A program made the translations under genes and the position numbers. From Planctomycetota bacterium (GTDB lineage Bacteria > Planctomycetota > B15-G4): 64,000 nt of DNA. The notes beneath the pieces were generated by a model. That model saw only the letters and a list, made by a program, of their open reading frames with translations. It did no database searches and was not told the DNA's origin. Position 1 is the stretch's first letter; each line of letters starts with the position of its first letter. Positions 40,766 to 48,808 of the stretch are shown here, one piece after another. The DNA lies in the NCBI GenBank assembly GCA_021604805.1, contig BQJR01000001.1, forward strand, positions 846,925 to 910,924. Reading direction: 5' to 3'.

Positions 40766-42573
40766 CGCCCGACGCGATCTTCGTCCTCCTCGTGATGACG
40801 GGAGCCTTCGTGGCCTTCGTCACCGAAGCACTCTCGGTCGACCTGGTCGGCCTGGCGGTGCTCGTGGCGCTGCTGCTCAAGGGTGTGCTCACGCCCGAAG
40901 AAGCCTTCGCGGGTTTCGCCAGCGAAGCGCTGCTCACGATCTGCGGCATGTTCATCTTGTCGGCGGGACTGATCCGCGCCGGCGCGCTCGAACACCTCAC
41001 GCGTTTCATGTTCAGCGTGTCGCGCGGGCGCAAGAAGGTGCTGCTGCTCTTGCTGATGCTCACGGTCGCCGTGAGCTCGGCCTTCCTGAACAACACGCCC
41101 GTGGCCGTGATCTTCCTGCCGGTCGTGCTGAGCGTGGCGAGCTCACTCAAGCTCGCGCCCAGCAAGCTGCTCATCCCGATGAGTTACGCGTCGATCATGG
41201 GCGGCACCTGCACCTTGATCGGTACCAGCACGAACTTGCTCGTGAGTCAGTCGGCGATGGAGGCCGGGCTCGCTCCGATCAGCATGTTCGAGTTCAGCAT
41301 CCCCGGCATGATCTTCGCAGCGGTGGGCTTCGGTGTGCTCGCGCTGCTGGGTAACCGCCTGCTGCCCGACCGCCTGTCGGTGTCGAGCACGGTGCAAGAA
41401 GGTCGCATCCGCGAGTTCGTCACCGAGGTGTACTTCCCCGAGGGCTCGTCGCTGATCAACCGCAGCTACAAGGAGCTGCTCGACAAGGTCGGAGGCATCA
41501 CGCCGCTCATGCTCGTGCGTGGCGACGACGTGATCTTCGCGCCGCTCATCGCCGACCCGCGCGCGCAGTTCATCCGCGAAGGCGACGTGCTGCTGCTCAA
41601 GGGCGACCCGGGCGCGATCAACGCGCTGCTCGACAAGGAAGGCGTGACGCTCCCGCCCGAACTCGGCGACCTGATCCAGAGCCAGGGCGCCGCAAAAACG
41701 GTCACGATGGTCGAGCTCGTGATCAACCCGAACTCGCCGCTGATCGGGCGCACGATCGCGGGATCGGGCTTCAGCCGACGCCACGACGGCGCCGCCGCCA
41801 TCGCCGTGCTGCGCCATGACGAACACCTGCGCAAGCGCGTCAGCCAGATCCGCCTGCGACTCGGTGACACGCTGCTGGTCGTCTGCGACGAGAAGATCCT
41901 CGACACCCTGCGCCGCAGCTCCGAGTTCATCCTGCTCGAAGGTCTCGAAGAGCAGGTGGTGCGTCGCGACAAGGCGCCGCTCGCGCTGGGCATCATGGTC
42001 GGCGTGGTCGCGCTGGCCGCGCTCAACGTGCTGCCGATCTCCACGCTGGCCGCCGCCGGCGTGCTGCTCATGATCTTGATGCGCGTGCTGCCGCTACGGC
42101 TGGCCTACAACTCGATCGACATGAGCATCGTGATGCTCATCGCAGGCATGCTCGCGCTCGGCGCGGCCCTGCAGAAAACCGGTCTGATCTCCGACGCCGC
42201 GCACAGCCTCACGGGCGCGCTCGAGAGCTACGGCCCGATCGCGATCTTGGGCGGCATCTACCTGCTCTCGGCGGTGCTCACCTGTCTCGTGAGCAACAAC
42301 GCCGTGGCCGTGCTGATGACGCCGCTCGCGATCGAGTCGGCGCACGGCCTCGGGTTCGAGCCGGCGCCCTTCCTCTTCGCCGCGCTCTTCGGCGCCAGCG
42401 CCAGCTTCGCCACCCCCATCGGCTACCAGACGAACCTGTTCGTCTACGCACCGGGCGGCTACCGCTTCACCGACTACCTACGCCTCGGCGTGCCGCTCAA
42501 CGTGATCATGTTCATCGTCGCGATGTTCGTGATCCCGTGGTACTGGCCGCTGCGTGAACTCGTCGCACCCTGA
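40762..42573 (+). CDS. SLC13/DASS-type transporter with two TrkA-C domains
   Basis: 603 residues from GTG 40762, coupled to ilvE. Two membrane halves flank a soluble centre. Half 1 (~1-180) includes SAFLNNTPVAVIFLPVV and GTCTLIGTSTNLLVSQ. The centre (~205-395) has two TrkA-C/RCK-C domains (REFVTEVYFPEGSSL and MVELVINPNSPLIGRTI). Half 2 includes SNNAVAVLMTPLAIE and SFATPIGYQTNLFVYAPGGY. The SNT-like sodium-site motifs (TSTN and the matching motif in half 2) and the RCK-C insert fit SLC13-like transporters of sulfate, dicarboxylate or similar anions. The insert probably senses a ligand. The substrate cannot be told. Confidence 0.88.
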   Translation: MTPDAIFVLLVMTGAFVAFVTEALSVDLVGLAVLVALLLKGVLTPEEAFAGFASEALLTICGMFILSAGLIRAGALEHLTRFMFSVSRGRKKVLLLLLMLTVAVSSAFLNNTPVAVIFLPVVLSVASSLKLAPSKLLIPMSYASIMGGTCTLIGTSTNLLVSQSAMEAGLAPISMFEFSIPGMIFAAVGFGVLALLGNRLLPDRLSVSSTVQEGRIREFVTEVYFPEGSSLINRSYKELLDKVGGITPLMLVRGDDVIFAPLIADPRAQFIREGDVLLLKGDPGAINALLDKEGVTLPPELGDLIQSQGAAKTVTMVELVINPNSPLIGRTIAGSGFSRRHDGAAAIAVLRHDEHLRKRVSQIRLRLGDTLLVVCDEKILDTLRRSSEFILLEGLEEQVVRRDKAPLALGIMVGVVALAALNVLPISTLAAAGVLLMILMRVLPLRLAYNSIDMSIVMLIAGMLALGAALQKTGLISDAAHSLTGALESYGPIAILGGIYLLSAVLTCLVSNNAVAVLMTPLAIESAHGLGFEPAPFLFAALFGASASFATPIGYQTNLFVYAPGGYRFTDYLRLGVPLNVIMFIVAMFVIPWYWPLRELVAP

Positions 42574-42586
42574 GTCGAGCTGATCC

Positions 42587-43021
42587 ATGAGCACTGATGT
42601 CGCCGCGCTGCTGGCGCGCACCACTCTCGTCGTGCGCAGCGGACGTTACGCCTTGGGCGCTTGGCGTCACGCGGAGTCCCCGGCAGTGCACGCCGGCATG
42701 GCTCGAGCCGACGGCGAACTCGGCTTCGTGCTCTTCGACGACATCGAGCTCACAGCGCTGGTGCCCGAAGACACGCTCGACGAACTCCCCACGCCGCAGA
42801 AGATCGAGCGCGACTTCGCCGCGCTCACTCTCGACACGGTGATGGCCTGGGACATCGTGGGTGTGCTCGCCCACGTGACCTCGATCTTGGCGTCAGCCGA
42901 GATCCCGCTCGGCGCCGCCACCGCCTACTCCCGCGATCACATCCTGGTGCCCGGCGCGCAACTCGAGCGCGCGCTCGAAGTGCTCGGGCCGCACTTCGAG
43001 AGCGTGCGCGGGCCGGCCTGA
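42587..43021 (+). CDS. ACT-domain protein (CASTOR/ACT_7-like)
   Basis: 144 residues, cytosolic. The second half fits the ACT_7 family (AWDIVGVLAHVTSILASAEIPLGAATAYSRDHILVPGAQLERALEVL), which typically binds amino acids. The first half (RYALGAWRHAE, ELGFVLFDDIELTALVPED) is a degenerate partner domain. Possible amino-acid sensor. It sits 13 bp after the transporter and 4 bp before lpxB, so it is translated with both. Confidence 0.82.
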   Translation: MSTDVAALLARTTLVVRSGRYALGAWRHAESPAVHAGMARADGELGFVLFDDIELTALVPEDTLDELPTPQKIERDFAALTLDTVMAWDIVGVLAHVTSILASAEIPLGAATAYSRDHILVPGAQLERALEVLGPHFESVRGPA

Positions 43022-43025
43022 GCGC

Positions 43026-44150
43026 ATGCCGCGACTCTTCTTCAGCGCGGGGGACACGTCGGGGGATCAGCACGCCGCGCGCTTGCTGACGGCGCTGCGC
43101 GAGCGCGTCCCCGAGCTGCGAGCCGAAGGACTGGGCGGCCCCGAGTTGGCCGCCGCCGGGATGACCTTGCACCACGATCTCGTGGCTGGCGCGATCATGG
43201 GCCTCGGTCCCGCCGTGGCTGCCGTGCCGCAGTTGCTGGGCCTGCTGCGCAAGGTGGCCAAGCACTTCGACCGCGAGCGCCCCGACCGCGTGGTGCTCGT
43301 GGACTACCCCGGTCTCAACCTGCAGATCGCACGCCTCGCGAAACGCCGCGGCATCCCGGTGAGCTACTTCGTGGCGCCGCAACTGTGGGCCTGGGCACCG
43401 TGGCGAGCGCGTCGCTTCGCCCGCGCGATCGATGAGGCCCTGGTGATCTTCCCCTTCGAAGTGCCGTTCTTCGCCACGGCCGGCTTGCCCGCGCACTACA
43501 TCGGTCATCCCTTGCTCGATGCGCTCCCGCAACACGATTGCACGCGCCCCGAGATCACCGAGCGCGTGCGTCCGGTGGCGCTGCTGCCCGGCAGTCGCCG
43601 GCGCGAGGTGCGCGACAACATGCCCCTGTTGCTCGACGCCGCCGAGCTGCTCACGCAGCGTCATCCCGAGTTGAGTTTCCACTGCGCGCACGTGTCGTCC
43701 GAACAACGCGAGCGCATCACGGACATGGCGCGCGGCCGCCCGATCGACTTCACGCTCCACGACGCCGACGTGCACGGCGTGATGGCCAGTTGCCGCTGCG
43801 CCGCCGTCGCCAGCGGCACAGCCACACTCGAGACCGGCATGCTCGGCACACCCCTGGTGGTGTTCTATCGCATCTCCGCCTTCGAGGCGCGCGTGGCGCA
43901 AGGCCTGCTCGTGCCCGAGTTCATCGGTCAAGTGAACCTGATGAGCGGACGCGCGCTGACGCCCGAGCTGCGCCTCCCCGAACACGACCCCGAGACCCTC
44001 GCCGCCGCCCTCGAGCCCCTGCTCCACGACGGTGACGCCTGGCAAGCACAACGCGCCGGGCTCGACACCTTGCGCGCCTCCCAACGCGGCAAGGGCAGCG
44101 CCGTGGAACGCGCGGCGCGACATCTCGCGGCACACTTCGCCACGGCCTGA
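43026..44150 (+). CDS. lpxB: Lipid-A-disaccharide synthase
   Basis: 374 residues. LpxB (GT19) joins UDP-diacylglucosamine and lipid X to give the lipid A disaccharide at the inner membrane. Signature SAGDTSGDQHAARLL replaces the usual SAGExSGD with an Asp. Further motifs are DYPGLNLQIA, YFVAPQLWAWAPWRARRF, YIGHPLLD, LLPGSRRREV, SGTATLETGMLGTPLVVFYR and VPEFIGQ. Together with lnt and the TonB receptor it shows that the organism makes an LPS-type outer membrane. Other lpx genes are not in the window. It is the last gene before the repeat block. Confidence 0.94.
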   Translation: MPRLFFSAGDTSGDQHAARLLTALRERVPELRAEGLGGPELAAAGMTLHHDLVAGAIMGLGPAVAAVPQLLGLLRKVAKHFDRERPDRVVLVDYPGLNLQIARLAKRRGIPVSYFVAPQLWAWAPWRARRFARAIDEALVIFPFEVPFFATAGLPAHYIGHPLLDALPQHDCTRPEITERVRPVALLPGSRRREVRDNMPLLLDAAELLTQRHPELSFHCAHVSSEQRERITDMARGRPIDFTLHDADVHGVMASCRCAAVASGTATLETGMLGTPLVVFYRISAFEARVAQGLLVPEFIGQVNLMSGRALTPELRLPEHDPETLAAALEPLLHDGDAWQAQRAGLDTLRASQRGKGSAVERAARHLAAHFATA

Positions 44151-44228
44151 TGTGTCGACGGCAGCGAGCGTCTGCCACCGTGGAGAAGAGTGCTGAAGGG
44201 GAGCGGCGAGTGGTTTGGGACGGGACGG

Positions 44229-44305
44229 CGAACTGCGAACTGCGAACTGCGGACTGCGGACTGCGGACGGCGAACGGCAGACTGCGGACGGCGAACTGCG
44301 AACTG
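44229..44305. repeat. Heptamer tandem array, CGAACTG-like
   Basis: Eleven 7-bp units in a row, mainly CGAACTG and CGGACTG with single-base variants (CGGACGG, CGAACGG, CAGACTG). Because 7 is not a multiple of 3, the array cannot encode a simple peptide repeat. Confidence 0.9.
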
Positions 44306-44380
44306 CGGGGCGGCTTCGGGAGAGGGAGGCCGGGCGACGGCGAGCAGGGCCGTGCGGGGGCCGCTGCATGAGGCGACGCC

Positions 44381-44403
44381 GCAGGTTCGTGGTACGAACC
44401 TGC
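44381..44403. promoter_or_regulatory. Perfect 10-bp dyad
   Basis: GCAGGTTCGT (44381-44390), GGT, ACGAACCTGC (44394-44403): ten perfect pairs around a 3-base centre, 230 bp after lpxB. It could be a rightward terminator stem without a T-run, or a protein-binding site. Confidence 0.55.
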
Positions 44404-44582
44404 AACGCCACCTCGCGCGCGTCCTGCGGACGGGGTAGCTGGCGCAGTCGGGACGCGCCTCGCGAGCCCCGCCCGCCTCGGCAAACTCCAACGAGACGAT
44501 GAAGCTGAAGCTCGACCACGAACCACTCACGTTCACCGGCACCTGAACAGAAAGACAGCGACCAGCACCGCACGCGCTTCCG

Positions 44583-44690
44583 CGCGCACACCGCGCACAC
44601 CGCGCACACCGGGCACACCGGGCACACCGGGCACACCGGGCACACCGTGCACACCGAGCACACCGAGCACACCGAGCACACCGAGCACGC
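44583..44690. repeat. Nonamer tandem array, CACACCGGG-like
   Basis: About eleven 9-bp units: first CACACCGCG, then four CACACCGGG, one CACACCGTG and several CACACCGAG. The variants are grouped in blocks, as expected of slippage or unequal exchange. A short run of AACACGAGC units follows to ~44722. Confidence 0.85.
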
Positions 44691-44732
44691 CGGGCACGCA
44701 ACACGAGCAACACGAGCAACACGGACGACTCG

Positions 44733-44828
44733 GCAGTTGCAGTCGCCGTCGCAGTTGCCGTTGCAGTCGCCGGCGCAGCTGCAGTCGCCGGCGCTGCCGC
44801 AGTTGCCGTTGCCGTTGCCGTCGCAGTC
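44733..44828. repeat. Hexamer tandem array, GCAGTT/GCCGTC-like
   Basis: Sixteen 6-bp units of the pattern GC(A/C)G(T/C)(T/C/G): GCAGTT, GCAGTC, GCCGTC, GCCGTT, GCCGGC. The same unit family returns at 45019-45066. Confidence 0.88.
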
Positions 44829-44921
44829 TGTCCCGCTTCACCTGGGCGAGGGCGCCACCGGTGTGGAGGTCTCGCGTCTTGCCCCGTCCCCCTGACGATT
44901 TCCGTCACCCTGGCGCGCGCC

Positions 44922-44982
44922 GGGAAGCGCTGCGAAGGAATGTTCGAGCCGCAGGCGAGCCATTCCTCTCGCAGCGCTTCCC
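44922..44982. repeat. Long inverted repeat, arms ~21 bp
   Basis: Arms at 44922-44942 and 44961-44982 match at all positions except one inserted base in the right arm (GGGAAGCGCTGCGA then AGGAATG), around an 18-base loop. It starts 95 bp downstream of the last gene of the microcompartment operon, so it may terminate that transcript. It also resembles a REP-like or MITE-like element. Confidence 0.75.
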
Positions 44983-45018
44983 AGGCAGCGCCAGCCGAGG
45001 CCCGCAACGCGTCGTCAG

Positions 45019-45066
45019 GCAGTCGCCGTTGCAGTCGCAGTCGCAGTCGCAGTCACAGTCGCCGCC
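45019..45066. repeat. Second hexamer array, GCAGTC
   Basis: Eight 6-bp units, mostly GCAGTC, ending 10 bp before the stop of the NTF2-like gene. Same unit family as 44733-44828. Confidence 0.85.
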
Positions 45067-45076
45067 GCCCAAGACC

Positions 45077-45721
45077 TCACCCGACCTCGAGCACCACCCC
45101 CTCGCGCTCACTGTCCCAACTGATCGACAACACGAACCACCGTGCCCCGTCGAAAAAGAGCTGGAAGGAATTCACGCCGCGGTCGACGGGCTCAGCGTCG
45201 GGCGCATCGCTGGTGTAGCTCGCGTAGGCGCTGAACGCGTGCGCCACCGCGCCGAAGCGTTGCACGCGCAGGGAGAGCTCACGCTCGTAGAAGGCGTTGG
45301 CCTCGAAGGTGACCGACGCGTTCTCCACGTACTGCGCGGGCGTGATGCCGAACACGCTGTGCGTGCTGCCGTCGCGCGAGGTGCGCACGGGAACCAGACG
45401 TCCGAACTCGGGGTGGAAGAGCGCCAGGAAGCGCTCCCAGTCGCGCGGGCCGGCCGGGCCGGAGATGACGTCGTAGCAAGCGCGCACGAGCGCCTCGGGG
45501 GACGCCACGTCGGAAGCGCGCAGGCCGCGCTGCGCGGTGCCGTCCGTCGCCGCGGAGATTGCTCCGGAGTGTTCAGCGCGCGTGGCGGCGTCGCCACGCT
45601 GATCGAAACCCACCGACTCCACGATCCGGTGCGAGGCAGGCTGCGGTGCTCCGCAAGCCGCGCTCAACCCGCAACACATCGCGATCGACACGAACACACG
45701 TGAACAGGTCGAGCGCAGCAT
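45077..45721 (-). CDS. NTF2/SnoaL-like lipoprotein at the end of the microcompartment operon
   Basis: 214 residues from ATG 45721, 5 bp after the DUF711 stop. Lipoprotein signal peptide (VFVSIAMCCGLSAAC). The mature part (~85-210) has NTF2-like order: helix SPEALVRACYDVISG, DWERFLALFHPEF, then strands VRTSRDGSTHSVFG, SVTFEANAFYERELSLRVQRFGAVAHAFSAYAS and VNSFQLFFDGARWFVLSISWD. Members bind small molecules or act as scaffolds. An exported protein is unexpected behind microcompartment genes, so read-through rather than shared function is possible. Confidence 0.8.
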   Translation of the reverse strand: MLRSTCSRVFVSIAMCCGLSAACGAPQPASHRIVESVGFDQRGDAATRAEHSGAISAATDGTAQRGLRASDVASPEALVRACYDVISGPAGPRDWERFLALFHPEFGRLVPVRTSRDGSTHSVFGITPAQYVENASVTFEANAFYERELSLRVQRFGAVAHAFSAYASYTSDAPDAEPVDRGVNSFQLFFDGARWFVLSISWDSEREGVVLEVG

Positions 45722-45726
45722 GAGCT

Positions 45727-47091
45727 TCAGTTCCGCAGGGACTGGATCGGCGCCGGCACCTGCCCGCCACGTCGCGCGAAGATCGAAGCCGACGGCTTGT
45801 TCACCGGTTGGATCGGCACGCTGCCGAGCAGGCCGCCGAGCTCGATCAGGTCGCCGGCCACGGCGCCGGGCACGGGCATGATGCGCACGGCGGTGGTCTT
45901 GTGGTTCACCATGCCGATGGCGAGCTCGTCGCCGATCAGCGCGCAGAGGGTCTCGGCGCTCGTGTCGCCGGGCACGCCGACCATGTCGAGGCCCACCGAG
46001 CACACGGCCGTCATGGCTTCGAGTTTGTCGAGCGTGAGCACGCCTTCGCGCACGGCGGCGATCATGCCGGCGTCTTCGCTCACGGGGATGAAGGCGCCGC
46101 TCATGCCGCCGACGTTCGTGGCCGCCATGGCGCCGCCCTTCTTGACCGCGTCGGTGAGCAAGGCGAGCGCCAGCGTGGTGCCGTGCGCGCCGGTGCGCTC
46201 CAAGCCCATGAGCTCGAGGATGTCGGCGATGGAATCGCCCAGCGCGGGGGTGGGCGCGAGCGAGAGGTCGATCACGCCGAAGGGCACGCCCATGCGCTCG
46301 GCCACCGTGCGCCCCACCAGCTCGCCCATGCGCGTAATCTGGAAGGCGACGCGCTTGATCACGTCGGCGACTTCACCGAGATCGGCGGTGTTGCTCAGCT
46401 GCGCCACGGCGTGACGCACGACGCCCGGCCCGGACACGCCGCAGTGCAAGACCACGTCGCGCTCACCGATGCCGAGGTTGGCGCCGGCCACGAAGGGGTT
46501 GTCCTCGACCATGTTGCAGAACACGACCAGCTTGGCGCAGCCCATGGCGCCGTTGTCGGCGGTGCGCTCGGCGGTGGCCTTGATCACGCGCGCCATCTTG
46601 AGCGTGGCGTCCATGTTGATGCCGGCCTTGGTCGTGCCCAAGTTCACGCTGGCGCACACGTGATCGGTGACGGCCAGCGCGTTGGGGATCGAGTTCATCA
46701 GCCGCTCGTCGGAGCGCGTGGCGCCCTTGTGCACGAGGGCGCTGAAGCCGCCGATGAAGTCCACGCCGACCTCGTCGGCCGCGCGGTCCATGGCTTGCGC
46801 GATGGGCGTGTAGTCTTCGTCGGGGCAGGCGGCGGCCACGAGCGAGATCGGCGTGACGGCGATGCGCTTGTTCACGATCGGCACGCCGAACTCGTCGCCC
46901 ACGCTGTTGGCGACCTCCACCAGGTTGCCCGCGCGACGCACGAGTCGCTCGTAGATGCGCTCGCCGACCTGTTGCACGGAACCGCCCGCGAGGTCGAGCA
47001 GGTTCACACCGAGCGTGGTGGTGCGCACGTCGAGCGTCTCGACCTGCACCATGCGCAGGGTGCGCAGGATTTCATCGTGGTCGAGGGGCAT
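45727..47091 (-). CDS. DUF711 / UPF0210 protein (PFL-like fold)
   Basis: 454 residues, full length for UPF0210. Family text: [146 protein letters not shown] and [24 protein letters not shown]. The structure of a Streptococcus homologue was placed in the PFL-like glycyl-radical superfamily, but these proteins lack the glycyl loop and have no proven reaction. A small ACT protein is the usual neighbour, as here, where its stop shares a base with this start (TGATG). Its position in a shell operon without a signature enzyme makes it a candidate for that role. Confidence 0.93.
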   Translation of the reverse strand: MPLDHDEILRTLRMVQVETLDVRTTTLGVNLLDLAGGSVQQVGERIYERLVRRAGNLVEVANSVGDEFGVPIVNKRIAVTPISLVAAACPDEDYTPIAQAMDRAADEVGVDFIGGFSALVHKGATRSDERLMNSIPNALAVTDHVCASVNLGTTKAGINMDATLKMARVIKATAERTADNGAMGCAKLVVFCNMVEDNPFVAGANLGIGERDVVLHCGVSGPGVVRHAVAQLSNTADLGEVADVIKRVAFQITRMGELVGRTVAERMGVPFGVIDLSLAPTPALGDSIADILELMGLERTGAHGTTLALALLTDAVKKGGAMAATNVGGMSGAFIPVSEDAGMIAAVREGVLTLDKLEAMTAVCSVGLDMVGVPGDTSAETLCALIGDELAIGMVNHKTTAVRIMPVPGAVAGDLIELGGLLGSVPIQPVNKPSASIFARRGGQVPAPIQSLRN

Positions 47092-47633
47092 CAGAGTCGG
47101 TGCATGGCGCGGAAGACGCGCTCGTCGACGACCGTGACCACGTAGTCGGAGGGCTCGGACAAGTTCTTCAGCGCGTCGCGGTACGCGGAGAAGTTGTGCG
47201 CGCTGCGCGTGATGTCCACGACCAGGATCGCGTGGAAGTAGCCGCCCGTGATGCGCTGACTGAGGTCTTGGATGTCGCCGCCGAGTTCGCCCACGGCCAC
47301 GGTGAGCTCGGCCAGGATCGCGGGACGGTTGAGGCCCACGGCGGTCACGATCAAGCGCCCGGGCTTGCCCTGCAGGATCGCGTGCGACGCGTCGCTGTGG
47401 GCGATGCCGGCTTCGCTCGCGATGGCGGCGTCGGCGCCGGAGGCGACCTGCTCGGCGTGTGCCGCGTCGGCACGCGGACGTTCACCGGGCTCCGCCGGGG
47501 TGACGATCTGCACGCCGCGCCGCCGCGCCATGTCGCGCGCGGAATCGGTGAGCGTGGTGTGCGCGTCGACCACGAGCGGTTGGTCGGCCGGCAAGGCCGC
47601 CACGTCGTCGGCGGTGAGGATGCGTCGGCTCAT
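47091..47633 (-). CDS. ACT-domain (UPF0237-like) protein with a microcompartment-associated N-terminal module
   Basis: 180 residues. The C-terminal ~90 residues are a UPF0237-type ACT domain ([35 protein letters not shown], then FHAILVVDI). The first ~45 residues are extra to this family: [11 protein letters not shown]... [16 protein letters not shown]. The protein encoded just upstream shares this module (LTPAARDRAGARGMQI). A linker rich in Ala, Glu and Asp joins the two parts. It overlaps both neighbours, so it is made in step with DUF711. ACT-DUF711 pairs are widespread; the N-terminal module looks specific to this compartment locus. Confidence 0.88.
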   Translation of the reverse strand: MSRRILTADDVAALPADQPLVVDAHTTLTDSARDMARRRGVQIVTPAEPGERPRADAAHAEQVASGADAAIASEAGIAHSDASHAILQGKPGRLIVTAVGLNRPAILAELTVAVGELGGDIQDLSQRITGGYFHAILVVDITRSAHNFSAYRDALKNLSEPSDYVVTVVDERVFRAMHRL

Positions 47634-48145
47634 GCTCGGTGACTTCCCTTCATCAGACCCGGGCCGCTGGCCGGCAGGATCGAGGTGACGCGGCCGCCGT
47701 CGACACGCAAGAGATACAAGCCATCGGCGAGTTGATCAGGTTGCGCGGCGCCGTGCGCGCCCGCGGGTGCGGGCAGGCCGGTGTCGGACGCGTTGGCGCC
47801 GCACGACGGTGTGCCGCAACCGCCGCTGCAACGTCCGCCGCACGCGCCGGTGCAGGTCGCGTTGCCGCAGCCGCCGGCGCAGTTGCCGCCGCAAGCGCCG
47901 GTGCATGTTGCGTTGCTGCAACCGCCGGCGCACTTGCCGCCGCACGCGCCGGTGCACGGCGTGCGCGTCGGTGCAGCCGAGGCCGTCGTCGCGGGGGCAG
48001 CGTCGCCCTGCTCGATGATCTGCATGCCGCGCGCACCGGCGCGGTCGCGCGCGGCCGGCGTGAGACAAACGCCCGCGCGCAACACGATCGGCGACGGCAC
48101 GCGACCGCTCAGGATGTCGGCGTCGGTGATGAGTTCGCGGATCAC
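47630..48145 (-). CDS. Cys-rich triple-repeat protein of the microcompartment operon
   Basis: 171 residues from GTG 48145. Residues 1-45 carry the same module as the ACT protein (ITDADILSGRVPSPIVL... LTPAARDRAGARGMQII). Residues ~60-115 hold three near-identical 17-residue repeats (CTGACGGKCAGGCSNAT type), with Cys every fourth position (C-x3-C-x3-C-x3-C-x4). The tail (LADGLYLLRVDGGRVTSILPASGPG) forms a short beta segment. The Cys block could bind iron-sulfur clusters, zinc or copper; such spacing matches none of the classical ferredoxin motifs. The gene overlaps BMC-T1 and the ACT gene by 4 bp each. I know no described family with this layout. Confidence 0.85.
   Translation of the reverse strand: MIRELITDADILSGRVPSPIVLRAGVCLTPAARDRAGARGMQIIEQGDAAPATTASAAPTRTPCTGACGGKCAGGCSNATCTGACGGNCAGGCGNATCTGACGGRCSGGCGTPSCGANASDTGLPAPAGAHGAAQPDQLADGLYLLRVDGGRVTSILPASGPGLMKGSHRA
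47809..47961. repeat. Three 51-bp direct repeats inside the Cys-rich gene
   Basis: The string GCGCCGGTGCA recurs at 47844, 47895 and 47946, an exact period of 51 bp (17 codons). Differences between copies are few, pointing to recent duplication or conversion. Confidence 0.85.
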
Positions 48146-48726
48146 GCCAGCGCTCCGCTGATCACCGGGCCCATACCCGGGTGCGGACGCGGGATCACGA
48201 GGCGACGCACGAGCAGGCCAGCGGCTTCGGCGTCGTCGGCACCGGCTTGCATGCCGGCCTCGACATCGGCGAGCTCGCCGGTGAACGCGACCCAGCTCTT
48301 GCCGCCGAGCCCGCGCGCCAGGCCGATGCCGGCGATCGACAAGCTGGCGGTCTTCGAAGCCAAGTCGCCCGCGCGGATCGTGGACGCCACGCTGAGCGTT
48401 TCGATCACGCCGAGCGCGTCGAGCTCCTCGGCGAAGTCACCGCGGTCGCGCACGGCGGCCAGCAAGGTGGGTTCCACGTTGGGGATGAACAGGCTGTCGA
48501 TCAGGCTCTCGGCGCCGACCTCGCGCGCGCGACGCAGCGCCGCACTCACGTCGTCGACGGGGCCGGCGAAGAGCACCACGTACTTGCCCGGACTCACCGG
48601 CGTGGCCAGGAACAGCTGCACGTCGGCTTCCTTGATCAGCGCATCGACACACTCCATGCCGGTGGCGATCGAAGCCAGTTCCACGAGCGCGATGCAGGGA
48701 CCGCTGCCACCCACGGGTGTGCTCAT
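48142..48726 (-). CDS. Microcompartment trimer shell protein BMC-T1
   Basis: 194 residues from ATG 48726 (an in-frame GTG lies 6 bp upstream). Two BMC domains in tandem: domain 1 has ALVELASIATGMECVDALIKEA and SPGKYVVLFAGPVDDVSAALRRA; domain 2 has ETLSVASTIRAGDLASKTASL, GLGGKSWVAFTGELADVEAGMQAG. It resembles the H. ochraceum BMC-T1 protein in both halves (by memory of that sequence). Three copies form a pseudohexameric tile. I see no Cys at the pore to hold an iron-sulfur cluster as in PduT. The 82 bp between it and BMC-P hold no gene. Confidence 0.92.
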   Translation of the reverse strand: MSTPVGGSGPCIALVELASIATGMECVDALIKEADVQLFLATPVSPGKYVVLFAGPVDDVSAALRRAREVGAESLIDSLFIPNVEPTLLAAVRDRGDFAEELDALGVIETLSVASTIRAGDLASKTASLSIAGIGLARGLGGKSWVAFTGELADVEAGMQAGADDAEAAGLLVRRLVIPRPHPGMGPVISGALA

Positions 48727-48808
48727 GTGCACGCCCTCGTGCGCCGCGGCGCGCGCGAATCAATGCGCGGCGCGCGCGAGGCCGAACGGCAGCAGCGCGG
48801 CGCGAAGC

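Larger units (their letters stand above)
44151..45076. other. Gene-free block of 926 bp with four tandem-repeat clusters and two dyads
   Basis: This lies between the convergent ends of lpxB and the microcompartment operon. The frames crossing it are made of repeats and carry no family signal. Contents from left to right: heptamer array, 10-bp dyad, 9-mer array, hexamer array, a ~21-bp inverted repeat and a second hexamer array. Base composition and order change sharply at each cluster. Confidence 0.75.

Noticed and set aside
42825..44681. A 618-codon minus-strand frame beginning with Cys-Ser/Pro-Val-Cys repeats
   Set aside because: The repeats are the 9-bp DNA array read in frame, and the rest is antisense to lpxB. 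There is no family signal.
44229..45066. A CRISPR array
   Set aside because: Units are 6-9 bp, directly adjacent, without spacers, and no cas gene is in the window.
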